Notes: a model not told the origin generated them from the sequence alone. Shown: positions 48,293 to 61,190, counted from the first letter of the stretch. The stretch: DNA of 64,000 bases from Eucommia ulmoides (GCA_016647705.1 CM028328.1:7636114-7700113); one strand, 5' to 3'. Numbers and translations are program-made.

Positions 48293-51200
48293 TCATCTGT
48301 AAAACAGGACGATTTTTTGACTGATTAAGACAAACAAAATATGATTAAGACAAACAAAATGCTGATGAGAACAAACAAATGCTGACTAGGACAAATATTA
48401 AAAAAAAAAAAAAACAATTTTGGTAAAAAGTTAACTCAATTTTCTTTAATTAATTAAATTACATAGTTGAAAAATTACACAATTCTATAATTAGACATAG
48501 CAATTAGTGAGAATATAAAAATAAATTCATTAATGAGAATCGATTAATTAATATAAAAAAGGACTGGTTTATTGAGTTATAAAAAAAAAAAACTTGCCTT
48601 TTTTATGTACTCCTTAATTTTAAGAAAATGGGTCTGGTTTATTCTTTAATTCCTCAATCGATTATTATTCATAGCAATAATCATTAAGGAAATAGACCTC
48701 AATAAGGAAATAAGGAAACAACCATTTACCCCTTTCCTCTCACCCGCCTCACTCTCTCTTTACCGTTTCACTCTCTGTCTCACCTTCACTCTCAGACTCA
48801 CCCTCTCACCCGATCTTCCTCCATCGCTGATCTTCTGTCGTCGCCATCCCAGTCGCTCACCGTCGCCATCGCCTTCGCATCCCCAGCCGTCACCGAAATC
48901 AAATCCTCAGCTCATCGTCACCATCGGCTAATCTCGCCATCGCCGCCGAATCTACTTGCCGATCTCACCGCTCACCGTTGTTTCACTCATTGCTCCCGAT
49001 CTCATTGTCAATATCACTCCCGATTTGGTTCGAAATGGCCAGATCAGGACGGCGGTGGTCGGATTTGAAGGCAGTGAAGTTCAGCGACGGTCTGACTGGC
49101 AATGTCGGGCGGTGATCGTGGCGAGGTTGGATCTGGATGGCGATGCATCGCGGTGGTCGGATATGGGGGCGGTGATGTTCAGGGTGGTCAGATCAGGATG
49201 GTGATGGCTGGCGGTGGGCGGATCTGGATGGTGATGGTCGGGGTGGTCGGATCTGGATGGCGATGCATCGCGGTAATCGGATTTGGGGTCAGTAAAGTTA
49301 GCGTGGTTGGATCTAGATGACTGGATGACGATGGCCGACGGTGGTTGCGGCGAGGCTAGATCTAGATGGCGATTGACAGTGGTGGTTGGATCTGGATGGC
49401 GATTGTCGACGGTGTTTGGATCTGCATAATCACCGGAGCTCGCTACTTCGACTTCTCTCTCTCTTTCGATCGATGTCATTCTCACAATCGTCCAGGTAGC
49501 TCTTTCCCATCTACATATATATTGGATTTACATATTTTTCACATTTATCCTTCATCTTTGTTTTTAGATATCGTGGCGTTGGATATCGTTGCCGTGATTC
49601 TTTGGATTAAAGCTGAAGTTGCTCAAAATCAGGTACTGTAGGAGATGAAGAATGTGAATGGGTATTTCAGATTAATGTGGATGATTAAATCTATTGAGAA
49701 ATTTGTTTAAGAAATGTGTATTTGATGAAATTTGCAGGGCTATTCTTAGTCGATGACAGGTGTAAACATAACGAACTTAAACGCGAAGAAGAGCTGCCAA
49801 CTGTTCAAAGATATCCATCCTCAAAATCCTCCTCAGTGTTCTGGGTTGTCATCTCTTCCCTATTTCTCTCCTCCGCAGACAGCCTCTTACTGATTCAAGT
49901 AGATTATTCAATCATTTTGCCAAGAATGTGTGAGAGAGAGTTCTTTTGTTGCTTTTTTAAAAGGGTAGAGTAGTAATATTTTTCTTCCTTCTATGCATAA
50001 TGCTTTTGATGAGCATCGTCACTAATCAATTAATTAGTTCTTTGATTTTTTTTAATTTTTTACTCCTTATGAATAATGCCTTTTCAAAAGCACCGCATTC
50101 TCCCTCTCGGGCGAGCTTTTCATCCAAATACCACCATTACCCTTTGATTATGTTTTGTTTTGTTTTTCAATTCTATAGTGTTCTCTTATATATTTAATTA
50201 AATGTTTCTAATTAAAATTTGCATCGTCGTCTATCTCGGCTGTCTGCGACATACTTCGATTTCAATTGTTTCTTTGATTGCCTATTACTTTGATTTTTTT
50301 TTTTCTAATTTATTTCTTATTCAATTTTAGAATCTCCAATTGATGCTTGGACGGTAACCCCTGGAGCTGAAGCAGTGTCGTTTGTTGATTAATAGATCCT
50401 TTTTAGGTATGTTTAACTAACCTCAACATTAAGTTCTGAATCCCCAAACAATTTTCTCTCTTTTTGTTATAATACTTTTGTTTATGTTCCTTCCCCGGTG
50501 CTACAATAGACCAAAGTAGTCCGACTTTTTCCCGGACCCCGCACATAGCAGGAACTTTGTAGTACCGGACTGCCATTTTTTACTTTTGTTTCTGTTCCTA
50601 GAGAACTGGGAATACAAACTGAAATCTGGGACATAAACACTAATGTGTTATTTGTTTAGAGTTTTTGCTCTTCAATTTCTATTTTTGTTCATCCAAAAAC
50701 CACTTGCGTATCGTTTGTTTTAATGCCAATTGGAGTTTCCGAATTGCAATTGAAAATAAACGCATGTAAAAATCTGAAGCATAACCGAATTCTTCCATTT
50801 TGCCCCCAGATTTTCAGTACTAAATTTTTTTCCCCTTTTGTACGTTTAAAAAAACTTAGTTGTTTTGTTTGTTTATTTATTTTGTGCTTCTTTAATTTCT
50901 CATTGTTTGGTTTAATTTCTGAATTTGTGAATGTTGGGTTAGTTAGTTTTGTTTGTTCAGTGTTTCTGTTCCCAACTGTTTATTTTTTATTCTCGACAAT
51001 CTGTTCCATTCTCATATAGCAATTAAGAAAACAAGAGTACTTAAATATTAGAAATTCAAGATTGCGTTTAATTTTGTAACCGCATCTAATATTTGAATAA
51101 TTGTATCTTTGTAGTATATTTTTACCAGCCAGTGCATTCCTCTATATTTTATTTTTTTATTTTCTTTTTTTTTTCTTAATAAAAAATTAGGTGATAGTTA

Positions 51201-51615
51201 ATTTTGCTGGTCTTAAAATTCATCTTTTATGTTGGGACAATGCCTCGATGATTAACACCCTTGAAACATTCACAGATGTAGACTAAGTTATTAGCTATTG
51301 TTACTGTGTATAACGGGCATGTGCAACTCTTTTTAGATGCATATGGTTTATTTAGTTTAGTCAATTATTAGTTCTTGAAATTCTCTCTTATCTTTGTAGA
51401 TTTTGTTTTGTTTCAATTAGAGTTCTTGCTTGAGTTGTAATGGTTATGGTGTGAGAAGAAGTTTAAGTGATTAATATTTTTTGAATCTCTCTTTGGATTG
51501 TTGTTATATGTTGGTAAGTTGAAGTACAACTTCATAAATGTTTATATAGAGAGAAAATTATGTCAATTGTTTTGTTATTTAACACCCGTGACTTTAGGTA
51601 CGGGTTATACGCTAG
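48293..51615 (+). mobile_element. Helitron H2, non-autonomous
   Basis: It begins TCATCTGTAAAACAGGACG. ATTTTTTGACTGATTAAGACAAACAAAAT follows, the same 5' block as H1. It ends with stem ACCCGT/ACGGGT (51584-51605), TATACG and CTAG (51612-51615) before T. A GC-richer central part (48720-49500) begins with CT-rich leader-like sequence and holds a repeated GGATCTGGATGGCGATG motif. It may be a captured gene fragment, but none of its frames shows a known domain. No Rep/helicase is present. Confidence 0.85.
49090..49425. repeat. Irregular GGATCTGGATGGCGATG repeats in Helitron H2
   Basis: At least six copies of GTCGGATCTGGATGGCGATG-like units occur, 30-70 bp apart. They create open frames on both strands (134 and 72 codons) with repetitive Asp/His/Pro or Gly/Val content that I treat as artefacts. 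Confidence 0.75.
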
Positions 51616-52310
51616 TATATAATATATTTGGTCTAGAGTGCGGAAATTTTAGTGTTAAAAATGACTATAAATGAAACTTAGAATTTTATCATTGAAGTGG
51701 TGATTGTTTCGATTGGATGGACGTTGTGTCGTTTAGATTACGTCAATGCTATAAAAATTAAGTGAAGTATAATATTTTTTATAGAGGAAAAAAAAATTGA
51801 ATTATATTTTTACTTTTGAACTGAAAACTAATTTTTTTCTGTTTTAAATTAACAAAATATGTTTAAAAATTGCTGAAATTAATTTTTTTTTTTATCTAAT
51901 TTTTGGATGAAACATTTAAAAAAAATAAATTAAAATTAAAATAAAAAGATTATTTTGTGTACATCAAAAAAATTGAATTATATTTTTCTTCTTTCAATCC
52001 AACCCATGCACTTGTGACATATATGCACTTGTGAATTTGACGTCTTTAGTATCAAATAATCAATTTGCATCATGACACGCTCCGATTTTTCAAAGAGATA
52101 AAATAAATAAATAAATATAAAGGTATAAATGAGAAGGATTTTTTTGAAAAGTATTGTCTTTCTTTAAAAAAAATACTTAAGCCAATTTTAGAAAAATGAG
52201 TCATTACCTAGCATATGAGTTTAAATGGTGTGCTAGGTCTCCAGATTTTATTTTATTTTTAAGAAACAATTTGAAAAAAATGGTTTAAATAAAAATTTGA
52301 TTCCAAAAAA
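51616..52310. other. Unassigned AT-rich sequence
   Basis: Homopolymer-rich, no frame, no recognised repeat. Confidence 0.4.
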
Positions 52311-52546
52311 CACGGTCCGACTAGTGATTGGTTTTAAAGGGTTCAGGTGTCAGTTACGCTCGAGAAATGTGTTAGGCACCCCAAGACGCCCGTCCAAAAA
52401 CGGTACCTTATTCAATTAAGTCCAATTAAAATTTAAGTCCAAATGTTTTATTTGATTTTGAAATATCCTCTTAAAAAAATCTTTCTGAATTATTTTATTT
52501 TATTTTTAACTTATATCAATAAATTTACATATTGACGGTAGCAATT
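52311..52546. other. Probable noncoding part of a gypsy-type element
   Basis: CACGGTCCGACTAGTGATTGG, TACGCTCGAGAAATG and GTTAGGCACCCCAAGACGCCC have the look of the GGCACCCC-containing LTR regions of plant Ogre/Tat elements. No LTR ends could be fixed, so this is a weak inference. Confidence 0.25.
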
Positions 52547-52930
52547 CCTCTTCTAAGCTGCTCAAATAAAGGTGGGAAAATTTCCTCCACAATTTGTCAA
52601 CACATTAATTTTAACACAAGTTAGTAAAAAAACAATATGTGCGCACATTAAGTCAGGTCAATTTTAAAGAATCTTCATATCGAGAGGAGTGATCTCCCTT
52701 CTAAACCGCTCAAGTAAAAGAGGAGAGTTTTTTTTATCTCATTCTGTCAATACATTATATTTAACACAAGTTAAAGTAAAACACACACACACACACACAT
52801 ATACTTAAGTTTGGTCAATTTTAATTAATTTACATATCGAGGAAAACGATCTCCCTTCTAAACCGCTCAAGTAGAAGGCAGGGAGATTTCTACCTCGTTC
52901 GGTCTACTCATTAAATTTATCACAAATTTA
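52547..52930. repeat. ~150-bp tandem repeat, three copies
   Basis: TCTCCCTTCTAAACCGCTCAA-type units begin near 52547, 52695 and 52852. Each contains a GGGAGA/TCTCCC-like pair, a TCTACTCATTAA-like stretch and ACACAAGTTA. A (CA)n tract (52779-52799) lies in the second copy. Confidence 0.85.
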
Positions 52931-54600
52931 TAAAAAAAAATTAAAAAAAAAATCTAATTTACAAACCGAAATTTTGGCATAATAACGGCTTTTATTTTTT
53001 ATTTTTTAAAGCATAAATAAGATTTATAAAAGCTGAAAGTTCACAACATGGAAATAAATACAAGAAGATAAAAAAAAATACTGAAAAGTAAACACGAAAA
53101 ATAAAAGTACGGAAAGGCGCGGAACAAAAAAAATAAATGCAAAAAAACAAACCAATTCTAAAGTGTTCCTCGGAACATCCTCTTAGTTTTTTTTTTTAAT
53201 TTTAGGTCCTCTTTTAAAGTGGTTTAAATGAAAAATAAAAGTGTGATAATCGAGTTAAGAACCTTACCTTAATTTAGAAAGTTTCTTTCTTCCTTCCTTT
53301 CTCTTCTTCTCCTCCAAAGAACTATCTATCTCTAAAAATTTCTCTCTCCAGAAGATTTCTACCAAATTTCTCTCCTCTAATAAGACTTCTCCCCCAAAGG
53401 CTCAGAGGTTGCAACCAAAAGACACAAAAACCCTTCCAAATTTGGTTAAATTTCAAAATTACCACCTAGAAAGTAGTATATTTTGATTTTCCAATCCAAA
53501 AGATGTCTCCCACTCTAGGGAAGCCTAAAAATACTAAAAACATACATGTAGTCCTCAAGGGGATCCAAAGATTGCCATCTTTCAAAATTGGTAGGGAATA
53601 AACAAAATTATTCTTAATTTTTTTTAATTAATAATAAATAAACAAAATTAAGTAATCCAATACTTGATTGGATACCCCAATATTTGAAAATAATTTTAAA
53701 TTATTTGCCAATTTGATGAATTTCGAAAATACCCAAAAACTTTGGGGTCAAAATAAAAATTTTCCAAACTCTTTGATTTCACTTGATTTCTTCAAATTTA
53801 AGCTTTGGGAACTGAAATTTATTGACTAAAACATTATATAATCTTGAAAATTTCTTCCATTTCGATCAATTAATCCTCAAAACAACTTTTGCAATTTTTA
53901 CAATTTGACCCTGAAGTTTTTTCTTTGACTTTTCAATAATCAGTTGGAGCTCGATTCAATTTTTTCAAGAATTAATCATTTTAAAAGATTTAATTAGAAA
54001 ATTTTGAATAAAAAAATGGTTCAATCTGAACATAATTTTAAAGTTTCTCTAAATTTTGCTTTAGACCCCTAAACGTTCCTATTCGACAAATTATCTCAAT
54101 TGGCTTATTCAGGGGTTCAATTGGAATAACGGAACTTAATTTTTTCTTGTTTTGGAAATAAATTTAAATTTTCAAAGATTAATTTTGAACTCTGGGCCCA
54201 ATACTAATCATTTTTGAATTTTCAATTTACTTCCAAAACTTTCAAAAGGCACAATTGTGATTCTAAAATCCTAATTGGAAAACCTTTGGACTTAATTGGA
54301 GTTTTTAAATATTAATTTAAACCTTAAAATTTAATTTATTATTTCCAAATTTCAATTTAGCCTATAAAGTTTCCAAAAATTCAAACTTAAATTAATTCTT
54401 AAAACTTCTGAATCGAGACTCTCCATTTTTCTTTTTCTTTTTTGACATTTTCGAAATTCATAAATAATTGACTTAAAAAATTATTATTTTTATTATTTGT
54501 TATTTATTTTTTGTATTTTCAATAAATAAAATAAAACAAAGTTAAACAAAAAAAAAGTTAACTATAAAATAAAACATAAATTTTTGGAAAATTCCTTCAA
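52931..54600. other. Non-coding AT-rich sequence, possible LTR body
   Basis: There is no open frame of note. CT-rich sequence at 53280-53400 is followed by 1.1 kb of short A/T-rich lines with 'AATTTCAAAAC'-like recurrences, typical of old LTR or leader sequence. Confidence 0.3.
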
Positions 54601-54602
54601 AG

Positions 54603-54741
54603 GTCCCATAAGTGGAAAACACCACTTATGGGAGGACCATCCAAGGATTTTTTTTTATTTTTTATTTTATTTTTTTTTTTTTTTTGCCTTGGGATGGTCC
54701 TTAGAAAGTGGTGGTTCCTACTTGTGGGACCTCTCAACAAG
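54603..54741. repeat. Nested hairpins flanking a T-rich spacer
   Basis: CCCATAAGTGG/CCACTTATGGG (54605-54615, 54622-54632) is a perfect 11-bp hairpin. The whole ~47-bp block is repeated in inverted form after the T tract (CCTTGGGATGGTCC to TTGTGGGACCT, 54687-54741). The two blocks can fold locally or with each other. Confidence 0.75.
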
Positions 54742-54906
54742 AACCCATAAATTGTTTATGATGAGGTCAAAATATCGTGTCTATAGCTATTCCTCTTTAT
54801 CATGCGAGTTTCACTTACTTGATAAAGATAAAAGACCATGCCATTTTAATCGTCCCATTTTTGGATTTTTTTCAAAACACATTTTTCGATAACAGAACAA
54901 GTAAAA

Positions 54907-55612
54907 CATAAAAAAATAACTCATGACGAACGAGTGTCTGTTTAGAAGATTGTTTAGAGTAATGAATAATGAAAAATGAGTCATGATGATACTCATGACA
55001 AACACATGTTGTTTATAGAATTATTTAGAGTAATGGAAAATTACTCATGACGATACTCATGACGAACAAGTGTTCCTTTAGAGTAATAAAAAATGAGTCA
55101 TAACGATATTCATGACAAACACGTGTTCGTTTAAAGGATCGTTTAGAGTGATAGAAAATTACTCATGATAATACTCATGACGAACACGTATCCATTTAGA
55201 GGATTGTTTAGAGTAATAGAAAATGATAACACATGACGATACTCATAACGAACACATATCTGTTTATAAGATTGTTTAGAGTAATGAAAAATAACTCAAG
55301 ACGATACTCATGATGAACAAGTGTTCGTTTAGAGAATCGTTTAGAGTAATAAAAAAAACTCATGACGATACTCATGGCGAACAAGTATCCGTTTAAACGA
55401 TCATTTACAGTGATAGAAAATAACTCATGACGATACTCATGACGAACAAGTGTCCATTTAGGAGATCATTTAGAGTAATGAAAAAAATAACTCATGACGA
55501 ACAAGTGTCCATTTAGATAATCGTTTAGAGTAATGAAAAATAATAACTCATGACATTACTCATGACAAACACGTATCTGTTTAGAAGATTATTTAGAGTG
55601 ATAGAAAATGAC
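54907..55612. repeat. ~64-bp minisatellite, 11 copies
   Basis: Units of the form ACTCATGACGATACTCATGAC-GAACAAGTGTTCGTTTAGA-GATCGTTTAGAGTAATGAAAA repeat 11 times, judged by the TTTAGAGTRATRG/A block near 54952, 55024, 55077, 55142, 55208, 55275, 55341, 55405, 55468, 55524 and 55591. ACTCATGACGAT is itself a doublet inside the unit. The array stops where the next LTR-like element begins. Confidence 0.95.
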
Positions 55613-55615
55613 ACT

Positions 55616-57780
55616 TGTTAGCCCAGTGGAATACCCAAGAGGGGGGGTAAATTGGGTATTCTAAAAATTATCAGAATAAAACTTCAATAAATCAAATAAT
55701 TAATTTTAATCCTAAATTAATTATTATCTTTATATCATAGCGAAATTATATAATCAACTAGGTGCACACCAAACAACAATAATAAACAAATTAAAGATTG
55801 CAGCACACCAAAGATTTATACTGGTTTACCAAGCTACTCTTGGCTAATCTAGTCTCCCGAACCCTATGGAAAGTCGCACCCACTAATACTCAAGATCTCT
55901 TTAAAGGTAGGAACCAAACCCTCATAATGATTCTTTTACAAGCTCATAATCAACCTTTACAAAATATCATTTTCCCAGGCTTAGGAAGAACCTCTACTTT
56001 TTAAAGGCTAAAGAATAACCTAATTCTTTTTAACACTAAGGCTAAAGAATCAAAATCTCACCAATCACTCCAAATATCCTTTTTCCCGATAAGGATTGAA
56101 CTGTTACAAAATTCACTCAAAAACCAATTCTAACCAGTAAGAATTATTACCTCAATCTCTTTACAGGAAGAGACTGAAACCGGCTACTCTTTGATTAAAT
56201 ACCCTCAACAGTATTTAATTCGTCATACTACTCACCAATACAAATTGATAAGTAGATTATCTCACTTGGAGCTTCTACCACTCCAGATAAATTAAAACTC
56301 GATTAATATCCCAAATCTAGTGATAGAAAAGTGTGAGATTAAAAATCTGATTTTAAACAAAATATGGGTAGCAAATAATTGAGCACGTAATCAGATTCAA
56401 GAAATTGTTTATAAAAATATTTTCTTCAATAAAGAATCAAAAAACAATTTCTAAAGGTCAATTTTCAAATTTAAACAAGCAATGCAATAATAGAAAATAA
56501 TTGGAAAGATCTCACCTGGAATCCACAAAAAAAAAATAAAAAAAAAATAGCGCAATGTCACTTCAGATCCGGTAGTAGCAAAGATTACTAGCAATGATTC
56601 TCAAGATCCTCTCTTAGAATAACTGTCACAAAATATCAGAAAGATAACTCTTAGAACAACACAATATGATCTTATCTCTTTAAACTCACTTCTCTTGATT
56701 AATTATATATGAAAAATGCAGGTCAATATATATGGAAAATAAATAAGCTCTCTGACGGCTAGTTCCCATGTATCATGACATTTAAATGCTCTCTTAGACC
56801 CTGTTTATCATTATGACTTCATTTTAGTTCAATTCACTTAATAAATGACTTTTAAATCTTTCAATTAAGCCCCCAAACATTTTTCAATCTCAATTAAATA
56901 GAATAGAAACAATTTTATATACCAAATTAAAAAACATTAAAATTTAATGAACCAACTTAATAGGATTTAAATAATAGGTGAAATATATCTTAAATATAAT
57001 AATATCCCTGAAATCTCTCTTAAATCCCAACAAAAAATGGCTACTTTTGGATATAATTTTGGAATCAACAATATCCTGAAACAGCGCCCCCAATCGACCG
57101 GTCAGTTGACTGCCCAATTCAGGATGTAGCCAAGCCAACGCTATTGCGTTCATCGGTCGACCTATCTGTCGACTAGAAGATTTAGAGAGTTTGATTTACC
57201 TTCACCGAACCTATCTGTCAACTTGGAGATATAGAGAGTTCATCTTCTCTTGGCCGGTCGACCTACCTGTCTACTCAGAGATACAGAGAGTTCATGCTGC
57301 TTGGTTCGGTCGACTCATCAGTCGACTTATGTCTGCTGGATCTCTTTCCTAAACTCGTTTTTGACTCTTTTTTTTTTACATTTTCACCTCTTTAACTATT
57401 TTCTCTTCCAAATTAGCTCCACTAACTTCTTAAATTCCATTTTAGTCAATTATAAATATTTCTTTTAAAACACATAGGAGCAAATCATTTCATCTTATCA
57501 AAACACACATAAACAAAAAACGTTTTATGCCGTTTGTGTGTTCCTAATTAGGATATTAAGAATTGAAATTTACATGAGTTGTTTTCCCTAATTTCTTCAA
57601 ACTCCTAATTCTTCATCATCTTTGACATCACCATTTAGTATCCATTTATAATTTGTCATTGTATCTTCATCACTGGAACTTTAATTAACTGAAACACTTA
57701 ACAAACCATTAGTTCCACCAAAATATCAGCACTTAATTGTTCATTAAAATCTTAGGATCTACAACTCATGCTTTAACCTT
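55616..57780. repeat. Probable LTR of a 'CCAAGAGGGGGGGTAAATTGG' family
   Basis: It begins TGTTAGCCCAGTGGAATACCC directly after the minisatellite. Sequences with 'AAGAGGGGGGGTRAATTGG' followed by TTATACTGGTTTACC are common plant LTR starts (family knowledge). It contains a GTCGACC-type array (57095-57330). The far end is uncertain; AACACTTAACA (57694-57704) is one candidate. No primer site follows, so it may be a solo LTR. A single TSD was not found. Confidence 0.45.
57095..57330. repeat. ~65-bp GGTCGAC repeat, four copies
   Basis: GGTCGACCTATCTGTCGACT-type cores each precede 'AGATATAGAGAGTTCAT'. The same core family is in the copia leader and the Mutator-like arms. Confidence 0.8.
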
Positions 57781-59568
57781 CTTGGATAGGGGGACAAATA
57801 AAGTCTGGAGGTATAAAATATGCCCTAGTCTGTGGCTGGGCAAAAATGAGAGATTAAAGATATAAAATATACCCCAGCTTGCAGCTGGGGCAAACTCTCA
57901 AATGACTGAACCTTAACTGGTTGCCTATGTACCTTAGTATTACACCGAGCATAGTTCACTAGATGCCCTTTTTCAGGGAAAAACACATACATGGATGCTT
58001 ATTTAGAGCTTCTGAATTTTATCAACAAGAGTTTCTTATTTAAGTTGGTGAAAAACTGAGAGGACCCAGTGATAAGAAAATCCATGCTCCCGGCCTTTTG
58101 AGATTCCTATTAGTGAACAAGAAAGCATTTCCAAAGAAAAATCTTAGTCTAAAAAAATTGGTTTTTGTTCCCCCTTTTCAGCTTTAATCGCATAGCTGAT
58201 GGCGCTTGGATCGGAGTAGTTCGATGAGATTCTTTTATTTAAATTTAGAAATTCGCTTTCCAACTCAAGGGAAGGGCCCGATATGCCTCGGGGTAATTCA
58301 ATGAGACTTTTTTTTTTTTTTTTTTTTTTTGCTTCAGAGATTTCGCTTTTCAACTTAGAGGAGGGCCCAATATGCCTCATCAAAGTCTTCTTGGCTTACT
58401 TGACTGGATTCTTATCTTTTTAAATTTCTAGGGGCTTTGATACCTAGGGTTCTAATACTCCTACATGATTTGTGTTTCTCAAGTCCTGCAAAACTGATTT
58501 AGTCCAAAAAAAGGGCAAAATGTCAAAAATTACTAAAATAAATACCTTCAATACCCGATATGATTTTCCATAAGATCTTGAGTCGGATTGTAAAGAAAGA
58601 TGGTACCAATAGATTTTCAGACCATGAACAACGTTTCTTTTCACAAATTTGGATTCCATCCAAATCCATCAAGTTCTAATCCGAAGAAATGTCGTTTACC
58701 CTCCAAATTAACCCGAGACAGAAACCTTGAACAAGTCAATATATCTTATTTCCTTTCTATTAAATCTCATACACATTTGCACCAGCGCTTCTTACTCAGT
58801 TACCCCCCCTTTTTTCAACTTTTTTTTTTTTGTTACTTTTTCTCATTTTCTCCTTCTTTCTTTCTTTATTTTTATTTTTTAAAATAGATGATCAAACTTT
58901 CAAAGGTTCATCGGTAGGCGAGCTTAGAAATGAACTTGATTTTCTTTGCGAATTGAGACCTTCTTGCAACATTTGAGAGCTTCTTTTTTGGAAGCATTGA
59001 CCTGGAATGATTGTGTTCTCTTTTTGCCATTGGGTCCGACGGCAAGCGAATCAGGATGTTTACACCCAGTTTTATCAAATCACTAAAGGACTATTGGATA
59101 TAGCATGATCAGCTTGTAGCAATATATCAAAGCATCGTTAGGGAAATGGATGTCAATCTTGACTTTCGAATCTTCCAGTATTCTGGAATTGCATTCGAAT
59201 TTGGTCAAAGGCCTTTTGGATCTCACCATCATTTCGTAGAATAGAATATTCCTTTGTTTCTATTCCCATTAGATCGTGGTCTAATTATGTATAGAAATCA
59301 TATCTTCACATCCTTATTCGGTCACATCACATATAACATATACAGGCAATTTTTGGGTACCTGAAGGAGTAAGATTCAAACATTAGACCACTGTTTGGAT
59401 AAAATAATATTGCATTTACTAAATTTAAAATTCATTACAGAGCAAATTATTTTCCATCCAAAATACCAACGAGATAGAAAGGTGAGTACGCGAAAATGTC
59501 CTAATTTTATCAAAATGCTTAACAAATTGAAAGTAAATAAGGACCCCAGTGTTGCAACCGTTAGATTT
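57781..59568 (-). other. Decayed continuation of the minus-strand gypsy element
   Basis: It lies downstream (minus strand) of the gag remnant. A doublet AGGCATAT-GGGCCCTTCC / AAAGCGAA occurs at 58225-58385 and another TATAAAATATRCCC doublet at 57810-57870. No protease or polymerase motif could be recognised in any frame. Confidence 0.35.
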
Positions 59569-61190
59569 TCAACTCGATTCTCGGGCAAATGACTCGCCCC
59601 TATCTCCGCCAACGTTTTGGTAAAGATCGATTTCACCGCTCTCTGAAAGTACATGCTCAGGCAGTGGATTTAGTTGACAATTTGGCGTACTGATCTCAGG
59701 CTTTTTGGGACATATAATGACTCTTGTCCGTATGAACTCCTGAATTTTGAATTTTAACTGAAAGTATTGCTCGGTCATATGTCCTCTCGTTCCCGAGTAG
59801 TACTCACAAAAAACATTCGAAAAAAACGGCTTTACTTCCAAGCTTAGGCTTGTAGAATGCAAGAGGTGTAAACATCCCCTACTTCAAACAGCTTCAGTAT
59901 ATCTCAGTGATAGAGACCGGAAGGTATAGTGGTTCATTTTTATCATTTCAAAAGTTCCCCCCAGTAGCGCGAGGTGGGTTTCCCCTGTGGTATTGGATTC
60001 TTGGCTTAAGGGTGTGGTTCAGAATTTGAGGTGAAGGATTTTAGTTTGGCTGATATGAAGGTGTCTGGTAAGTGGGTGTTTGGTAGGCTTGAGGGTAGTA
60101 TTAGGGAGTGTAATTTTGGTAAGATGGAGGTGCGTTATGGTAATAGCGGGGACAACTTTAGGAATATGGTTGGTTAAGGGGGTAATATTGGCTTTGGCGA
60201 TTTTGAGAGAGGTGGTTATAGTATAGATTGTTTTGGTTTGGGTATTTTTGAGGATTGGAGGCTTGGGGGTTGTTTTAGTGTTGGTAATTTTAGGGATAAG
60301 AGGCTTGGGGTTTATTTTGTTAAAGAGTTTGTTGGGGGGAAAACAATGACAACTACCTTATCTTCCATTTTCTTTGGCAAAGCTGATCTCTTTATTGGGT
60401 CGGGTAAGGCACCTTCAATCTTTCCGTTCCTAATTTTTTCTTCCGTTACCTCGGCTTGCTTGATCGCATTCCCGAAGGAAACCACTGCTATGCTCGAGAG
60501 ATCCTGATAGAACGACAGCGTCTGAATGAAATTGAATATCTCTAACTAAGCCTCATCGCCCAGCCTAAGGATAACTTTGGTAGCCTCTTCCCTCCAGTGG
60601 GCGGTGTACCTCCGGAAGCTTTCATATTTCTTATTCCGTATCTGATAGAAGGTATTACTGTCCGACGCAGCATCCTTATTGTACACATACTGCTTACAGA
60701 AGGTCTCTACCAGATTCTTGAAAGTTTTAATTTACGATAAGTCCAGGGTCATGTACCTGCTTAAAGCCGGTCCTTTCAACGATCGTCGGAACATTTTTAG
60801 GCAAAGATCTTCGTTCCGAGCATGAACTCCCAACTCCTCTTTGTAGATATTGACATGCCATTCTGGGGGGGTGGGCAGTATTATCACACTTTGTGAATTC
60901 CAGAACTACGAAGTTTTTAGGGTATACCACCCGGGGTGGTACTGACAGCTCCTTGTATGTCGTTTTCTTGGACGATTTCTCCCTTTGCCATTCTTCCATA
61001 GTTTTTTTTTTCAATTTTTCCATTTTCTGAACCCACACCGGTGGACGACCATTCTATTTTCTATTTTCGGTTTCAGTGGCCGGAGCTAGTCGATTGGCAT
61101 TCGGATCGTTGGATGAAGCAATGACCCTCTCCAAATGAATGAGGATCTGTGATTCAGATGGGACCAAGCCATCGGGTGAGGCCTGCCCTT
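59569..61190 (-). pseudogene. Tat/Ogre-type gypsy gag remnant
   Basis: On the minus strand, 61038-60900 reads WVQKMEKLKKK and PKNFVVLEFTKCD, the gag entry. 60730-60330 is one frame with a single TAG and carries the retrotransposon gag core: TFKNLVETFCKQYVYNKDAA, FYQIRNKKYESFRRYTAHWR, EEATKV and GNAIKQAE. A Pro/Gln/Tyr-rich linker follows. At 59862-59569 comes CEYYSGTRGHMTEQYFQLKF, a zinc-knuckle-like motif whose histidine and last cysteine have become tyrosine. Frameshifts near 60890 and 60310 and several stops make it dead. An Athila-like LTR is inserted just upstream at 61208. It could be the same lineage as the LTR at 363-1684, but they are separate insertions. Confidence 0.85.

Noticed and set aside
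49081-49485. 134-codon minus-strand frame rich in Asp/His/Pro
   Set aside because: Produced by the GGATCTGGATGGCGATG repeats in Helitron H2; no domain.
54907-55612. CRISPR-like regular repeats
   Set aside because: The spacers are as conserved as the repeats, the sequence is a eukaryotic genome, and no cas genes are present; it is a minisatellite.
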